In this document: piece by piece, positions 7,537 through 14,631 of the stretch
Layout of the letters: each line of letters opens with the position of its first letter
Position numbering within the stretch: position 1 is the first letter of the stretch
NCBI GenBank assembly: GCA_046765875.1
Contig: JBKPSJ010000220.1
Coordinates: 1 to 18,582, forward strand
Direction of reading: 5' to 3'
Length of the DNA: 18,582 nucleotides
Origin: DASRHY01 sp046765875
GTDB lineage: Bacteria > Actinomycetota > Actinomycetes > Propionibacteriales > Kribbellaceae
Translations under genes and position numbers: made by a program
The notes under the pieces: generated by a model
The model's database searches: none
What the model was told of the DNA's origin: nothing
The model's input: the letters and a program-made list of their open reading frames with translations, nothing else

Positions 7537-8733
7537 ATGAGCATCAGCATCGGGATCGCCGGAGCCGGCCAGTTCGTCCCCTCGTTCCTGCGGCTGTTCG
7601 CCGCCCACCCGGACGTGCACGAGGTACGGCTCGCCGACGTGTTGCCGGACCGGCTCGCGGAGATGGCCGGGCAGTACGGAGTGGCCGTCAGCTATTCGTC
7701 GTACGAGGATCTGCTCGGCTCGGACGTCGACGCGGTGGCGGTGTTCACCCAGCGGTGGCTGCACGGCCCGATGGTGATCGCCGCGCTGGAGGCCGGCAAG
7801 CACGTGTACTCGACGGTGCCGATGGCGATCGACACCGACGACATCGCCGCCATCGTCCGGCTGGTCGAGCGGACCGGGCTGACGTACATGATGGGCGAGA
7901 CCAGCTACTACTACCCGTCGTCGGTCTTCTGCCGGCAGAAGCTGGCCGCCGGTGAGCTCGGCCGCGTGTTCTACGCCGAGGGCGACTACGTACACGACAT
8001 GGACCTCGGCTTCTACGCGGCGTACCAGTACAGCGGCGGCGACGAGTGGAAGCGGACCGCCAGCTTTCCTCCGATGCTGTACCCCACTCACGCGGTCGGC
8101 AACGTCCTTTCGGTCACGGGTACATACGCAACCCATGTGTCCTGCGTAGGAGTGCCCGACGACCGGAACGACGGGGTGTTCGACAAGCAGGTCAGCATGT
8201 TCGGCAACGACGTCAGCAACGCCTCGGCCTTGTTCTCACTGTCCGACGGCGGGGTGATGCGGACCAACGAGTTCCGCAGGGTCGGCTACCCGTCGCATAT
8301 CCGTGAGTCCCGGCTGCGGATGTTCGGCACCGAGGGCAGTTTCGAACAGCTCGCCACGGTCAGCCTGTGGCAGACGCGTTCGGGTGTCGAGGACGTGACC
8401 GAGCTGCTCACGCCCCCGTCGGGGGATGTACTCGATCCCGATCTGGAGCATGTCGACCCGGCGCTGCGCGAGGCGTTCACGTCGGGGTCGGCGCCGATTC
8501 ACGACCGAAGCCGGCTGCCGCGAGAGTTCCAAGGCCTGCCGAACGGGCATGAGGGGTCGCACCACTTCCTCGTCGACGACTTCGTCCGCGCCGTGGTGAA
8601 CCGGACGTTGCCGCCGGTGAACGCGTGGGTCGCGGCCCGATACACGCTGCCGGGGATCGTCGCGCACCGGTCCGCGCAGGAGGGTGGCGTACGGCTGGGG
8701 ATCCCCGACCACGGCGACGCACCGGCCATATGA
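7537..8733 (+). CDS. Gfo/Idh/MocA-family oxidoreductase-like protein
   Basis: This 398-residue protein has an N-terminal Rossmann domain and a C-terminal alpha/beta substrate domain, as in NAD(P)-dependent sugar or inositol dehydrogenases. ISIGIAGAGQFVPSF (3-17) is the nucleotide-binding loop. EAGKHVYSTVPMA (85-97) sits where the family normally has EAGKHVxxEKP, so the catalytic Lys of EKP is replaced (TVP, 93-95). MGETSYYYPS (119-128) and YAEGDYVHDMD (146-156) also fit the family. ATG 7537 is used because it starts the Rossmann strand; the open frame begins at 7486 but those extra residues look non-native. The ribosome site is weak. Substrate is unknown, and loss of the Lys suggests altered chemistry or a non-redox role. 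No sugar transporter or kinase gene lies beside it. Confidence 0.88.
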   Translation: MSISIGIAGAGQFVPSFLRLFAAHPDVHEVRLADVLPDRLAEMAGQYGVAVSYSSYEDLLGSDVDAVAVFTQRWLHGPMVIAALEAGKHVYSTVPMAIDTDDIAAIVRLVERTGLTYMMGETSYYYPSSVFCRQKLAAGELGRVFYAEGDYVHDMDLGFYAAYQYSGGDEWKRTASFPPMLYPTHAVGNVLSVTGTYATHVSCVGVPDDRNDGVFDKQVSMFGNDVSNASALFSLSDGGVMRTNEFRRVGYPSHIRESRLRMFGTEGSFEQLATVSLWQTRSGVEDVTELLTPPSGDVLDPDLEHVDPALREAFTSGSAPIHDRSRLPREFQGLPNGHEGSHHFLVDDFVRAVVNRTLPPVNAWVAARYTLPGIVAHRSAQEGGVRLGIPDHGDAPAI

Positions 8734-8863
8734 CAAAGGGCGGCGATCCCGGCTCGTCCTTCGAGGACCAGGACAGTGGATCGTTCCGGCACGGCGTTCA
8801 GGAACATCTCGTGCGTCAGGCGGCCCCGTCTTCGCGACCGGCGCGTTCAGCGTAGTGCGGCCC

Positions 8864-8891
8864 GAAGGTGGTTTGAAGGTTCTCTGAAGGT
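8864..8891 (+). repeat. Three GAAGGT direct repeats with 11-bp period upstream of whiB7
   Basis: GAAGGT occurs at 8864, 8875 and 8886, each exactly 11 bases apart, so on the same helix face. CAAGAT (8899-8904), a possible -10, follows seven bases after the last copy. Winged-helix activators of the OmpR/PhoB/SARP type bind such 11-bp repeats just upstream of a -10. The binding protein is unknown. Confidence 0.4.
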
Positions 8892-8947
8892 TGCCGGGCA
8901 AGATCGTTCCAGGTCGGGCGGGGGACCGGCCAGGGGAGGGGAACCCG

Positions 8948-9190
8948 ATGAGAAAACAACCGCTGCTGCCTTGCCAGACGAAGCCGCTGCTGTTCTTTGC
9001 CGAGCGGTACGCCGAGGCCGAGCTGGCCAAGGCGTTGTGCCGGCTCTGTCCGGTACGGGCGGCCTGCCTAGCTGGAGCGCTGGAACGCGCCGAGCCGTGC
9101 GGTGTGTGGGGCGGCGAGGTGTTCATCAACGGCGTCATCGTTGCGACCAAGCGTGGCCGGGGGCGGCCCCGCAAGGCTGTGGCCGCCTGA
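8948..9190 (+). CDS. whiB7: WhiB7-type iron-sulfur transcriptional regulator
   Basis: This 80-residue WhiB-like protein binds a [4Fe-4S] cluster through Cys9, Cys31, Cys34 and Cys40 (CRLCPVRAAC) and acts with the primary sigma factor. Two features assign it to WhiB7 rather than other Wbl proteins. One is the GVWGGE turn (52-57) followed by a Val/Ile-rich stretch. The other is the C-terminal AT-hook RGRPRK (71-76). WhiB7 activates intrinsic antibiotic-resistance genes in actinomycetes and its own promoter. ATG 8948 has a strong GGGGAGGGG ribosome site six bases upstream. It is slightly shorter than the 92-residue Mycobacterium tuberculosis protein, and an extra Cys51 replaces Trp in the EPW segment. 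The 8734-8947 leader holds the 11-bp repeats but no clearly AT-rich WhiB7 box. The neighbouring MFS exporter is a possible target by function only. Confidence 0.9.
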   Translation: MRKQPLLPCQTKPLLFFAERYAEAELAKALCRLCPVRAACLAGALERAEPCGVWGGEVFINGVIVATKRGRGRPRKAVAA

Positions 9191-9202
9191 GGGTCGCCCA
9201 CT

Positions 9203-9288
9203 CCTGCGGTCAGAATTCCCGCGCCACCGCTCGCACGTCGGAGGGCCCCGGCGTGCGAGTGGTGGTGGCGGGGATTTCTGACCGCAGG
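9203..9288. terminator. Large imperfect hairpin between convergent genes
   Basis: An inverted repeat has arms of about 35-37 bases (9203-9237 and 9252-9288). The outer block CCTGCGGTCAGAA pairs perfectly, the CCCGC/CCACC block is imperfect, and the inner block TCGCACG pairs perfectly around a 14-base loop. It occupies most of the 117 bases between the whiB7 stop and the LysR stop. A bidirectional terminator is the simplest reading. It is longer than most, so a structured RNA or a small palindromic repeat family is also possible. Confidence 0.65.
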
Positions 9289-9307
9289 ACGGGCCGGGCC
9301 GCGGCGG

Positions 9308-10180
9308 TCAGCTGCGGGTCGGGGTTAGGGCCAACTCCCGGCGGAGGGCGGGGAGGACGGCGAGGATCGCGCGGGGCGGGGCTGCGCCGGTGACGGCACT
9401 GAGCGTGAGCCGGATCCGGAACGGCGCCGGCTCGACCCGTTCGCCCGGCAGCAGTCCGGCGGTCACCGCGCTGCGCGGCACCACCGCCAGCTCGCCACGC
9501 CGGCGCGCCATCGCCAGCGTGGTCGCCAGTGTCGCGCCGCGCCGGACCTCCGCGCCGAGCCCGATCAGCCGGGTCCGGACCTCCTCGCTGCGCAGGTCGT
9601 ACGTCGTGAACACCACCCGCCGGTCCTTGAACGGCTCCTTGGAGCCCTTGGGTTCGCGTACGCCGGCCGGCAGGAACAGCACCAGTTCGTCGTGTCCGAC
9701 CGGGTGGGATGACGTCCCGCGCGGCAGCGTGACCTGGTCGGCATACGCGACGAACGCGGCGTCCATCGTGCCCTCGGCCACCAGCGGGATCAGCTGGTCG
9801 CCGTGATCGGCGTGCTGCTGGATCGCGATGTCCGGCAGCAGTTCCTCCAATGCGGGGAACAAGGACGCTGCCAGGCTCGAGAACGTACCGATGTCCAGGC
9901 GTTGGGCGGCGCCGGCAGCACGGGTGGCGTCGTACACACCCTCGAGGTGGCCGAGGATGTGCCCGGCCTGCTGGATCAGCGTGGTGCCGGCCGGTGTCGG
10001 GCGGGCGCCGCGGGTGTCGCGTTCGAACAGCCGGACCCCGATCCGCCGCTCCAGCCGGGCTAATCGCTGACTGGCCGACGGCTGCGAGATCCGCAGCTCG
10101 CGGGCCGCGGCACCGACCGACGAGGTTCGCCCGATGGTCAGCACCAGTCGCAGGTCGTCGACGCTTGGCAATGAGCTCAT
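9308..10180 (-). CDS. LysR-family transcriptional regulator
   Basis: This 290-residue cytoplasmic regulator has an N-terminal winged helix-turn-helix (about 6-64) with the classic LysR run SSVGAAARELRISQPSASQ, followed by RLARLERRIGVRLFERD. The two-lobed periplasmic-binding-protein-like effector domain follows (from about 90). ATG 10180 is preferred over GTG 10186 because TAGGCT (10192-10187 on the minus strand) sits six bases before it, indicating a leaderless message. The gene is divergent from the MFS transporter, and a T-N11-A LysR box overlaps its own start. The usual family model is autorepression plus ligand-dependent control of the divergent gene. The effector is unknown; a substrate of the exporter is plausible. 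Confidence 0.93.
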   Translation of the reverse strand: MSSLPSVDDLRLVLTIGRTSSVGAAARELRISQPSASQRLARLERRIGVRLFERDTRGARPTPAGTTLIQQAGHILGHLEGVYDATRAAGAAQRLDIGTFSSLAASLFPALEELLPDIAIQQHADHGDQLIPLVAEGTMDAAFVAYADQVTLPRGTSSHPVGHDELVLFLPAGVREPKGSKEPFKDRRVVFTTYDLRSEEVRTRLIGLGAEVRRGATLATTLAMARRRGELAVVPRSAVTAGLLPGERVEPAPFRIRLTLSAVTGAAPPRAILAVLPALRRELALTPTRS

Positions 10181-10194
10181 AGGCACAGCCTATG
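10178..10194. promoter_or_regulatory. LysR box overlapping LysR start and -10
   Basis: CATAGGC-ACA-GCCTATG is a perfect 7-bp inverted repeat with a 3-base spacer. It contains the LysR signature T-N11-A (T10180 to A10192). It covers both the LysR start codon and the TAGGCT -10 hexamer (10187-10192, minus strand), so protein bound here should block LysR transcription. The divergent MFS start is about 58 bases away. Confidence 0.65.
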
Positions 10195-10252
10195 GGCCGT
10201 CGGCATCAGCAGCCCGCTACCGGCCGGGCCGCCCGGGCGCGAGGGTCGGGGG

Positions 10253-11527
10253 GTGAAGGCAAGGAGCGAAGCGGTGTGTCTGCTGCTCGGCGGCGGGGCA
10301 GCGGATCTGACCATCCGGATGGCGCAGGTGGCGCTGCCGCTGGTGATCCTGGACGGCACCGGGTCGGTGGCCGCGACCGGTCTCGTCGCCGGCGCATCCG
10401 GTGTGCCGGTGCTGCTGTCGCCGTGGTGGGCTCGGCGCGCCCGGCAATGGATCGTCTCGGGCCGGCGGCTGGCAGTGGCGGGGATGGCTGAGGCGTTCGC
10501 CCTGGCGGTGGTGCCCATCGCCGCGGCTGCCGGGTTGCTGACAGTCGGCGTACTGGTCGCCAGCGGGCTGATGCTTGGGACAGCCGAGGCGTTGTCGGTT
10601 CCGGGACGGGCCGCGCTCATCGCGGATGTCGGGGACCGGCTCGGTCCCGATCGTGCCGTGACGCTGCTGACCACCCAGGACGGCATCCGCCGCGCGGGCA
10701 TGGTGGCCGGTCCGCCGCTGGCGGCGCTCGCCATCACCGCCGGTCTGGCGCTTCCGTTGTTGTGGCTGCAGGCCGCGATGGTCGTGGTCACCGCCCTGCT
10801 GGCGCTCCCGGTCAAGCGAGCTGCGTTGATTGAGGTCACCGGGGCCCCTCCCAGGATCTGGGTCGCGGCGAAGGCCCGGCCGGAGGTGGTGCTCGGCTGG
10901 GTGTTGCGCGGGACCGGGTGCGTGACCTGGTTCGCGTTCACGCTCGGACTGACGGTGATCGGAGTCGAGCGTGGCCGGCCCGGCGTGTACCTCGCGGCCG
11001 GGATGACCGGGTACGGCATCGGCTCGCTGGTCGGCACCTGCCTGGCCGTACCGCTGGTCCGGCGCTTCCCGCCCGTGGCGATCGCGTGTGTGGCCTGGAC
11101 GGTCGGCGGACTGTGCTGGATCGGTCTGGGGCTGCGGGCCAGCCCTGCCACGGCGGTGTTGTTCGCTGCGGCGTCGGGCCTGGCGATCGTACTCGGGATC
11201 GCGGCGATCTCGGCGACGATCACCCGGTCCTCGGCCGGTGCCGAACGGCGTGCGCTGCTGTCCGGGCAGACGGTCATCGTGAACGCCGGCGCGGCATCCG
11301 GGATGCTGTTCGGCGGCCCGCTGATCGCCTCGCTCGGGCCATCGCCGACGCTGGTCCTGGCCGGTGCGCTGACCGCCGCTGTGAGTGTCGGCGGCGCGGT
11401 TTCGGCTGCCCGCGTCACCGGTCGCGGCCTACGGTTGTCCTGTGAGGCGGATCGAGGCACAGCAGCGGGTAGGAGCGCTGCTGGACGATGTCGTGAAGCG
11501 GTCGGGCCGATCCGCTCCGCGTCCTGA
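10253..11527 (+). CDS. MFS transporter, probable drug or metabolite exporter
   Basis: This 424-residue membrane protein has about ten to twelve hydrophobic segments, a central basic loop (ALPVKRAALIE) and the two-bundle look of MFS exporters in the enterobactin-exporter/macrolide-efflux branch. It starts at GTG 10253, preceded by a weak GAGGG. It is divergent from the LysR gene and shares its operator region, suggesting that LysR senses a compound this protein exports. The last 30-35 residues after the final membrane segment (from about GRGLRLSCEA) are hydrophilic. Their GC3 is only about 58%, and they overlap the M48 gene by 86 bases in another frame, so this tail looks like read-through into formerly non-coding sequence. 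Substrate unknown. Confidence 0.88.
   Translation: MKARSEAVCLLLGGGAADLTIRMAQVALPLVILDGTGSVAATGLVAGASGVPVLLSPWWARRARQWIVSGRRLAVAGMAEAFALAVVPIAAAAGLLTVGVLVASGLMLGTAEALSVPGRAALIADVGDRLGPDRAVTLLTTQDGIRRAGMVAGPPLAALAITAGLALPLLWLQAAMVVVTALLALPVKRAALIEVTGAPPRIWVAAKARPEVVLGWVLRGTGCVTWFAFTLGLTVIGVERGRPGVYLAAGMTGYGIGSLVGTCLAVPLVRRFPPVAIACVAWTVGGLCWIGLGLRASPATAVLFAAASGLAIVLGIAAISATITRSSAGAERRALLSGQTVIVNAGAASGMLFGGPLIASLGPSPTLVLAGALTAAVSVGGAVSAARVTGRGLRLSCEADRGTAAGRSAAGRCREAVGPIRSAS
11430..11435 (+). promoter_or_regulatory. -10 element of leaderless M48 transcript
   Basis: TACGGT lies exactly six bases before GTG 11442, inside the 3' end of the MFS gene. It would give a leaderless message and independent expression of the protease. 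No -35 element is evident. Confidence 0.45.
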
Positions 11528-12110
11528 CCTTCGGATCGTCCGTACCGGCGGCGCGGCTACTCACCAGCGCCGCGACGGCAGATTCCTGATCGAGGTCCCG
11601 CTGCGGCACGCGCGGAACCGGTCTGACGAAGCCCTGCTGGCGACGGTCGCACACGAACTCGCTCACATCGAGTACGGCGACCCCGAACCACCCGAGAACG
11701 TCGGCCGCAAGCTGTTCCTGCTGGCCACGGTCGTGGTCGTCGGCGCGACCCTCGGCGGGCTGTTGATCCGGGTGTGGGCCGAGCTCCCGATGCAGTGGGG
11801 GATCAACAGCGGCGGCGCGCTGGGTGCGCTCGTGTTCATCGTCGTGATGCTCGCCCAGCGGGCGTTGCGCGACCAGGCCGACGGGCGCAGCCGGCCGCGC
11901 GAGGAGTTGCGGGCCGACCTGCGCGCGGCCCAGCTCGCCGGGCCCGACGCGGTACTGGAGATGCTGTCGTTGCACTCCGAGCCCGGCTGGGTCGACCGTG
12001 TGATGCACGAGCTGTCGCCCACGCATCCGCCGGGCGCGCTACGACGTGCCGCGGTGGCGGCGTACGACGGAATCACGGATCCGGACGTCGCCTCGCGCAT
12101 GCATTTCTGA
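11442..12110 (+). CDS. M48-like membrane zinc metalloprotease
   Basis: This 222-residue protein has a minimal M48/HtpX-type layout. The zinc motif HELAHIEYGD (71-80) holds the HEXXH, and two membrane segments follow (about 91-112 and 122-141). A further acidic segment REELRADLRA (153-162) probably supplies the third zinc ligand (Glu155, within ExxxD). The active site should face the cytoplasm. It is shorter than HtpX (about 290 residues) and lacks an N-terminal membrane pair. GTG 11442 gives VRRIEAQQRVG and has a TANNNT hexamer six bases upstream. The start lies 86 bases inside the MFS frame. In that overlap the M48 frame has clearly better third-position GC than the MFS frame. The substrate is unknown; envelope quality control is the usual role for the family. 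Confidence 0.8.
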   Translation: MRRIEAQQRVGALLDDVVKRSGRSAPRPDLRIVRTGGAATHQRRDGRFLIEVPLRHARNRSDEALLATVAHELAHIEYGDPEPPENVGRKLFLLATVVVVGATLGGLLIRVWAELPMQWGINSGGALGALVFIVVMLAQRALRDQADGRSRPREELRADLRAAQLAGPDAVLEMLSLHSEPGWVDRVMHELSPTHPPGALRRAAVAAYDGITDPDVASRMHF

Positions 12111-12151
12111 GGTGATTGCGCACCGGGCTCCGGCAGGACAGGCTTCGGTGC

Positions 12152-13804
12152 ATGGATGCGGACGTCATCGTCGTCGGGGCCGGGCTGGCCGGGCTGACCG
12201 CCACCGCTGAGCTTGCGGACGCCGGCCGGAAGGTGCTGCTGCTGGACCAGGAGCCCGAGCAGAGCCTCGGCGGTCAGGCGTTCTGGTCGCTCGGCGGACT
12301 GTTCATGGTCGGTACGCCGGAACAGCGCCGGATGGGCGTCAAGGACACCTTCGAGCTGGCCTGGCAGGACTGGCAGGGCAGCGCGGCGTTCGACCGCGAC
12401 GAGGACTACTGGCCGCGCCGGTGGGCCGAGGCGTACGTGCACTTCGCGGCCGGCGAGAAGCGGTCCTGGCTGCGCGAGATGGGGCACCGGATCTTTCCGG
12501 TGGTCGGCTGGGCCGAGCGCGGTGACGGTACGGCGACCGGGCACGGCAACTCGGTGCCGCGGTTCCACCTGACCTGGGGTACCGGGCCGGGTGTCGTCGA
12601 GCCGTTCGAGAAGCGGGTACGAGCGGCAGCCGAGCGCGGCCAGGTGACGTTCAAGTTCCGCCATCGGGTCGACGACCTGACCAAGACCGCGGGTGTTGTC
12701 GACGGTGTCCGTGGGAAGGTGCTGGAGCCGTCATCGGTCGAGCGCGGCAAACCCAGCTCGCGGGTCGAGCTCGGCGACTTCGAACTACACGCGCAGGCCG
12801 TGATCGTCACGTCCGGCGGGATCGGCGGCAACCACGATCTGGTCCGCAAGTCCTGGCCGGACCGGCTCGGCAAGCCGCCACGGTCGATGGTGTCCGGAGT
12901 ACCGGCCCATGTCGACGGCAGGATGCTCCAGATCACTCAGCAATGCGGCGGGAACCTGATCAACCCGGACCGGATGTGGCACTACACCGAGGGCCTCCAC
13001 AACTGGGCGCCGATCTGGGACAACCACGGCATCCGGATCCTGCCCGGCCCGTCTTCCCTGTGGATCGATGCCCTGGGCAACCGGTTGCCGGCTCCGTGCT
13101 TCCCGGGGTTCGACACGCTGAGCACGCTGCGGCACATCATGCGCACCGGGTACGACTACTCGTGGTTCGTCCTGAACAAGCGGATCATCGGCAAGGAGTT
13201 CGCGCTGTCCGGGTCCGAGCAGAATCCGGACCTGACCGGCAAGAGCGTCCGCGCTGTGATCGAGAGGGCGCGGGCCGACGTACCGGGACCGGTCAAGGCG
13301 TTCCTCGATCACGGTGTCGACTTCGTCCAGGCCGGCAACCTGCGCGAGCTGGTCGACGCGATGAACAAGCTCACTGCGGAGCCGTTGGTCTCGTACGAGG
13401 TCCTGGAGCCGGTGGTTGCAGCCAGGGATCGCGAGGTGGACAACAAGTTCACCAAGGACGCGCAGATCGCGGCGATGCGGGTGGCACGCAACTACCGAGG
13501 CGACAAGCTGACCCGCCGGGCGACGGCACCGCACCGGCTGCTCGATCCGAAGGCCGGGCCGCTGATCGCCGTACGGCTGAACATCCTTACCCGCAAGACG
13601 CTCGGCGGCCTGGAGACCGACCTCGACGGCCGGGTGCTGCGGGGCGGCGGCGAACCACTCGGCGGGGTATACGCCGCGGGCGAAGTGGCCGGGTTCGGCG
13701 GTGGCGGCATGCACGGCTACAACGCCCTCGAGGGCAGCTTCCTAGGTGGCTGCCTCTTCTCCGGCCGCACGGCCGGCCGCGCCGCCGCCCAAGCCACCGC
13801 CTAG
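12152..13804 (+). CDS. FAD-binding dehydrogenase (KstD/fumarate-reductase family)
   Basis: This 550-residue flavoprotein of the fumarate reductase/3-ketosteroid delta-1-dehydrogenase superfamily probably introduces or reduces a C=C bond next to a carbonyl. DVIVVGAGLAGLTATAEL (4-21) is the N-terminal FAD Rossmann motif. The C-terminal flavin contact GVYAAGEVAGFGGGGMHG, then YNALEGSFLGGC, is also clear. The central substrate-capping region includes WSLGGLFMVGTPEQRRM. ATG 12152 is chosen because the Rossmann strand starts at residue 3 and GGACAGG lies upstream; the longer frame from TTG 12116 looks untranslated. It follows the M48 gene by 41 bases. Its stop lies one base from the PIN toxin stop on the other strand. 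No steroid-degradation genes are nearby, so the substrate is open. Confidence 0.88.
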   Translation: MDADVIVVGAGLAGLTATAELADAGRKVLLLDQEPEQSLGGQAFWSLGGLFMVGTPEQRRMGVKDTFELAWQDWQGSAAFDRDEDYWPRRWAEAYVHFAAGEKRSWLREMGHRIFPVVGWAERGDGTATGHGNSVPRFHLTWGTGPGVVEPFEKRVRAAAERGQVTFKFRHRVDDLTKTAGVVDGVRGKVLEPSSVERGKPSSRVELGDFELHAQAVIVTSGGIGGNHDLVRKSWPDRLGKPPRSMVSGVPAHVDGRMLQITQQCGGNLINPDRMWHYTEGLHNWAPIWDNHGIRILPGPSSLWIDALGNRLPAPCFPGFDTLSTLRHIMRTGYDYSWFVLNKRIIGKEFALSGSEQNPDLTGKSVRAVIERARADVPGPVKAFLDHGVDFVQAGNLRELVDAMNKLTAEPLVSYEVLEPVVAARDREVDNKFTKDAQIAAMRVARNYRGDKLTRRATAPHRLLDPKAGPLIAVRLNILTRKTLGGLETDLDGRVLRGGGEPLGGVYAAGEVAGFGGGGMHGYNALEGSFLGGCLFSGRTAGRAAAQATA

Positions 13805-13805
13805 C

Positions 13806-14264
13806 TCAGCGTTCGTGCGGTACCGATGGTCTCGTGACCGATACGACGGCGACCAACCCGGACAGTCCGGCGAAGTCATCCGGGCTGGTCGTGAAGAGAG
13901 GTAGCTCCTCGGCAAGCGCTACTGAGGCGATCAGGAGGTCGGCCACCCGCCCGCGCGGCTTCCGTCCTGCGCTGACGACAGCCGCGCAGACCCGGCCGTA
14001 TCCCCGGGCCGCTTCGGTGTCGAAGGGGATCGGATCGAACTCGTTCTCGGCCCGCTGCAGTATGTCGAGCCGTCTGGCTCGTTCCGCGTGTTCGTCATAC
14101 AGGTTCTGCTCGTCGTTGCTGCGGACCTGGTGCGGACCGGCGGACAGCTCGGCCAACGTGATCGCACTGATCGCCATCCGGCTCGGCAACTCGGCGGGAT
14201 CTATCCAGCGGCGCAGGATCATGACGTTTGTGTCAAGCAGGCCCCGTTCATGCTCAGCGGCCAT
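13806..14264 (-). CDS. PIN-domain RNase toxin (VapC-like)
   Basis: This 152-residue PIN-domain ribonuclease should act as the toxin of a type II pair, cutting RNA with Mg2+. Acidic active-site residues are Asp11 (LLDTNVMI), Glu39 (ITLAELSAG), Asp109 (RVADLLIA) and Asp129/130 (TTSPDDFAGL). ATG 14264 gives MAAEHERGLLDTN and overlaps the antitoxin stop by 11 bases, the usual coupling. The open frame continues upstream to 14339 but those residues lie inside the antitoxin. The length (about 150) is slightly above typical VapC (about 130). The toxin is expressed from the antitoxin promoter. Target RNA is unknown. Confidence 0.92.
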   Translation of the reverse strand: MAAEHERGLLDTNVMILRRWIDPAELPSRMAISAITLAELSAGPHQVRSNDEQNLYDEHAERARRLDILQRAENEFDPIPFDTEAARGYGRVCAAVVSAGRKPRGRVADLLIASVALAEELPLFTTSPDDFAGLSGLVAVVSVTRPSVPHER

Positions 14265-14523
14265 AGGCGTCGTCCAGATCTGGATCGGTACTGGCATCCT
14301 GGTCGGCGCGGAACGCGTCGACCGACAGGTCGGGTGCACCCCTCGACATGGCGGCGAACTCCTGCCGGGAGACGAACCGCCTCCTGCGTCGCAGTGGGAT
14401 CAGCTCGCCGATCTGGTGGCCGTCGCGGGTGACGGTGAACGCCTGTCCGTTCTGGACGGCGTCCATGATCTCCTTCGACCTGGTGCGAAGGTCCCGCTGA
14501 GTGATCTCCGGCTGCGCGCTCAT
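14254..14523 (-). CDS. Phd/YefM-family antitoxin
   Basis: This 89-residue protein precedes the PIN toxin. Its N-terminal Phd/YefM fold (about 5-50) shows the family pattern TQRDLRTRSKEIMDAVQNGQ, then TVTRDGHQIGELIPL. That domain binds DNA as a dimer. The acidic C-terminus (62-89, rich in Asp) should wrap the toxin and block its active site. ATG 14523 starts just downstream of a compact set of TGCTAC half-sites, consistent with autorepression and conditional cooperativity. A Phd-type antitoxin paired with a PIN toxin is a common mixed combination in actinomycetes. Confidence 0.92.
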   Translation of the reverse strand: MSAQPEITQRDLRTRSKEIMDAVQNGQAFTVTRDGHQIGELIPLRRRRRFVSRQEFAAMSRGAPDLSVDAFRADQDASTDPDLDDAYGR

Positions 14524-14533
14524 GAGTCCAGTG

Positions 14534-14560
14534 TGCTACGTGGTGCTACTCGGTAGCAAC
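14534..14560 (-). promoter_or_regulatory. Toxin-antitoxin operator with three half-sites
   Basis: TGCTAC occurs at 14534-14539 and 14544-14549, and its complement GTAGCA at 14553-14558. The last two form the palindrome TGCTAC-TCG-GTAGCA; the first is a direct copy 10 bp away. On the minus strand TTGCTA (14559-14554) and CACACT (14535-14530), 18 bases apart, could be the promoter. Antitoxin binding would cover it. Confidence 0.6.
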
Positions 14561-14631
14561 CTGGATGCGCGGTTTGTTCAAGAGGGTGGGTGCGACGGGA
14601 AGTAGCGTCGGGGTGAGTGAGAGGAGTCGGT

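Noticed and set aside
8730..8855. A 41-codon open frame starting in an ATGA overlap with the Gfo/Idh stop, a possible whiB7 leader peptide.
   Set aside because: Third-position GC is only about 71%, lower than expected for genes here, there is no ribosome site, and no motif or resistance-type leader pattern is visible.
12943..14556. A 537-codon plus-strand frame across the dehydrogenase and toxin-antitoxin genes.
   Set aside because: It crosses two real gene sets in wrong frames and gives Arg/Pro-rich sequence with no fold pattern, typical of high-GC shadow frames.
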